From positions 1 to 7,113 of the forward strand of contig JANNRP010000269.1 of NCBI GenBank assembly GCA_031401535.1: DNA of 7,113 nt, given 5' to 3'. The stretch comes from JAKFWF01 sp031401535 (GTDB lineage: Bacteria; Pseudomonadota; Alphaproteobacteria; Rhizobiales; Hyphomicrobiaceae). This document shows positions 6,842 through 7,113 of this stretch, piece by piece; positions within the stretch are counted from its first letter, which is position 1, and each line of letters begins with the position of its first letter. The position numbers were made by a program, and so were the translations under genes. The notes beneath the pieces were generated by a model that saw only the letters and a program-made list of their open reading frames with translations, had not been told where the DNA came from and did not search any database.

Positions 6842-6861
6842 ATTTCCTCATAGGCCGTTTG
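6830..6861. repeat. Inverted repeat with 8-bp arms
   Basis: CAAACGGC (6830-6837) and GCCGTTTG (6854-6861) are perfect reverse complements around a 16-base loop. The left arm lies inside copy 1 of the direct repeat. The element could form a stem-loop in RNA, but no T-run follows on either strand, so it is not a standard intrinsic terminator. Confidence 0.5.
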
Positions 6862-7055
6862 CCCTCGGGCTCATGCTCGACTATCCAGATTCCAGTGTCA
6901 TGAGTCGTGCGACTACAGGGCGTCCTGCCCATCGATGCATTCAAGTGAGCCCGGAGACGGGGTCCATGCATCAGCAGGAAGCAAGCCCGGCGAGCTTCGT
7001 TCGTCGCACTCTGTATCCCTAGCGTCAGTTCAGTTGCGTTTGTGTGGTCCGCGTT

Positions 7056-7072
7056 CGGCCCAAACTGCGTGC
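7056..7072 (+). repeat. 17-base direct repeat, copy 2
   Basis: CGGCCCAAACTGCGTGC matches copy 1 at 16 of 17 positions. Its last bases enter a short hairpin (GCGTG-cgct-CACGC, 7067-7080), and its CCAAAC (7060-7065) is complementary to GTTTGG at 7092-7097, so the copy sits in a potentially folded segment. Confidence 0.55.
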
Positions 7073-7113
7073 GCTCACGCGCGCTCGTGCTGTTTGGTCT
7101 GAACACGGAGCTG

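Larger units (their letters stand above)
6648..7113. other. 466-base tail without a convincing gene
   Basis: Two weak open frames exist here: + 6750-7022 (90 residues) and a minus frame ending at 6762 that stays open to the right edge. Neither has a good ribosome binding site, recognisable motif or consistent codon use, so I call neither. The stretch holds an imperfect dyad resembling a Fur box (6677-6701), an inverted repeat (6830-6861), two near-identical 17-base direct repeats (6825-6841 and 7056-7072), a short hairpin GCGTG-cgct-CACGC (7067-7080) and a small AGTCG-tg-CGACT palindrome (6903-6914). None of the hairpins is followed by a T-run, so I see no clear intrinsic terminator for the operon. 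Confidence 0.55.

Noticed and set aside
6750..7022. 90-residue + frame in the downstream spacer
   Set aside because: There is no ribosome binding site, no motif and no coherent composition. The frame runs across the inverted repeat and one direct repeat.
6762..7113. Minus-strand frame open to the right edge
   Set aside because: Codon use is irregular and I recognise no domain. It could be the tail of a gene from the right, but the Cys/Arg-rich end (GPRCCGNVTKCGRD) looks like noise. More sequence would decide.

Overview
The window holds one six-gene operon on the + strand. Its order is a TonB-family energy transducer, then a complete Dpp/Opp/Nik-type ABC importer: a periplasmic binding protein, two permeases and two ATPases. 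The base composition is moderately GC-rich. The binding protein has a Sec signal peptide without a lipobox, and a TonB protein is present, so the host is a Gram-negative bacterium. The style of the proteins and of the operators suggests an alphaproteobacterium, possibly Rhizobiales, but no taxonomic marker gene is present.

Layout: 1-188 is an AT-rich control region with two dyads (42-58 and 153-169) that resemble Zur (zinc uptake regulator) operators. The tonB-like gene ends at 1235. A 95-base gap with a strong ribosome binding site leads into the binding protein (1331-2854). The first permease follows after 16 bases (2871-3788). The second permease (3785-4693), first ATPase (4690-5694) and second ATPase (5691-6647) are joined by three ATGA stop/start overlaps, so translation is probably coupled. 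From 6648 to the right edge I see no convincing gene, only small repeats and dyads, one of which resembles a Fur box.

How the genes may work together (inference): an outer-membrane TonB-dependent receptor, not in this window, would take up a scarce ligand using energy passed by this TonB. The binding protein would capture the ligand in the periplasm and the two-permease, two-ATPase complex would import it. The Zur-like operators suggest the cargo is zinc or a zinc-chelating metallophore, rather than peptides for nutrition. The window has no metallophore synthesis gene, receptor or exbB/exbD, so the substrate is not proven. The placement of the first operator hints at a divergent gene beyond the left edge.
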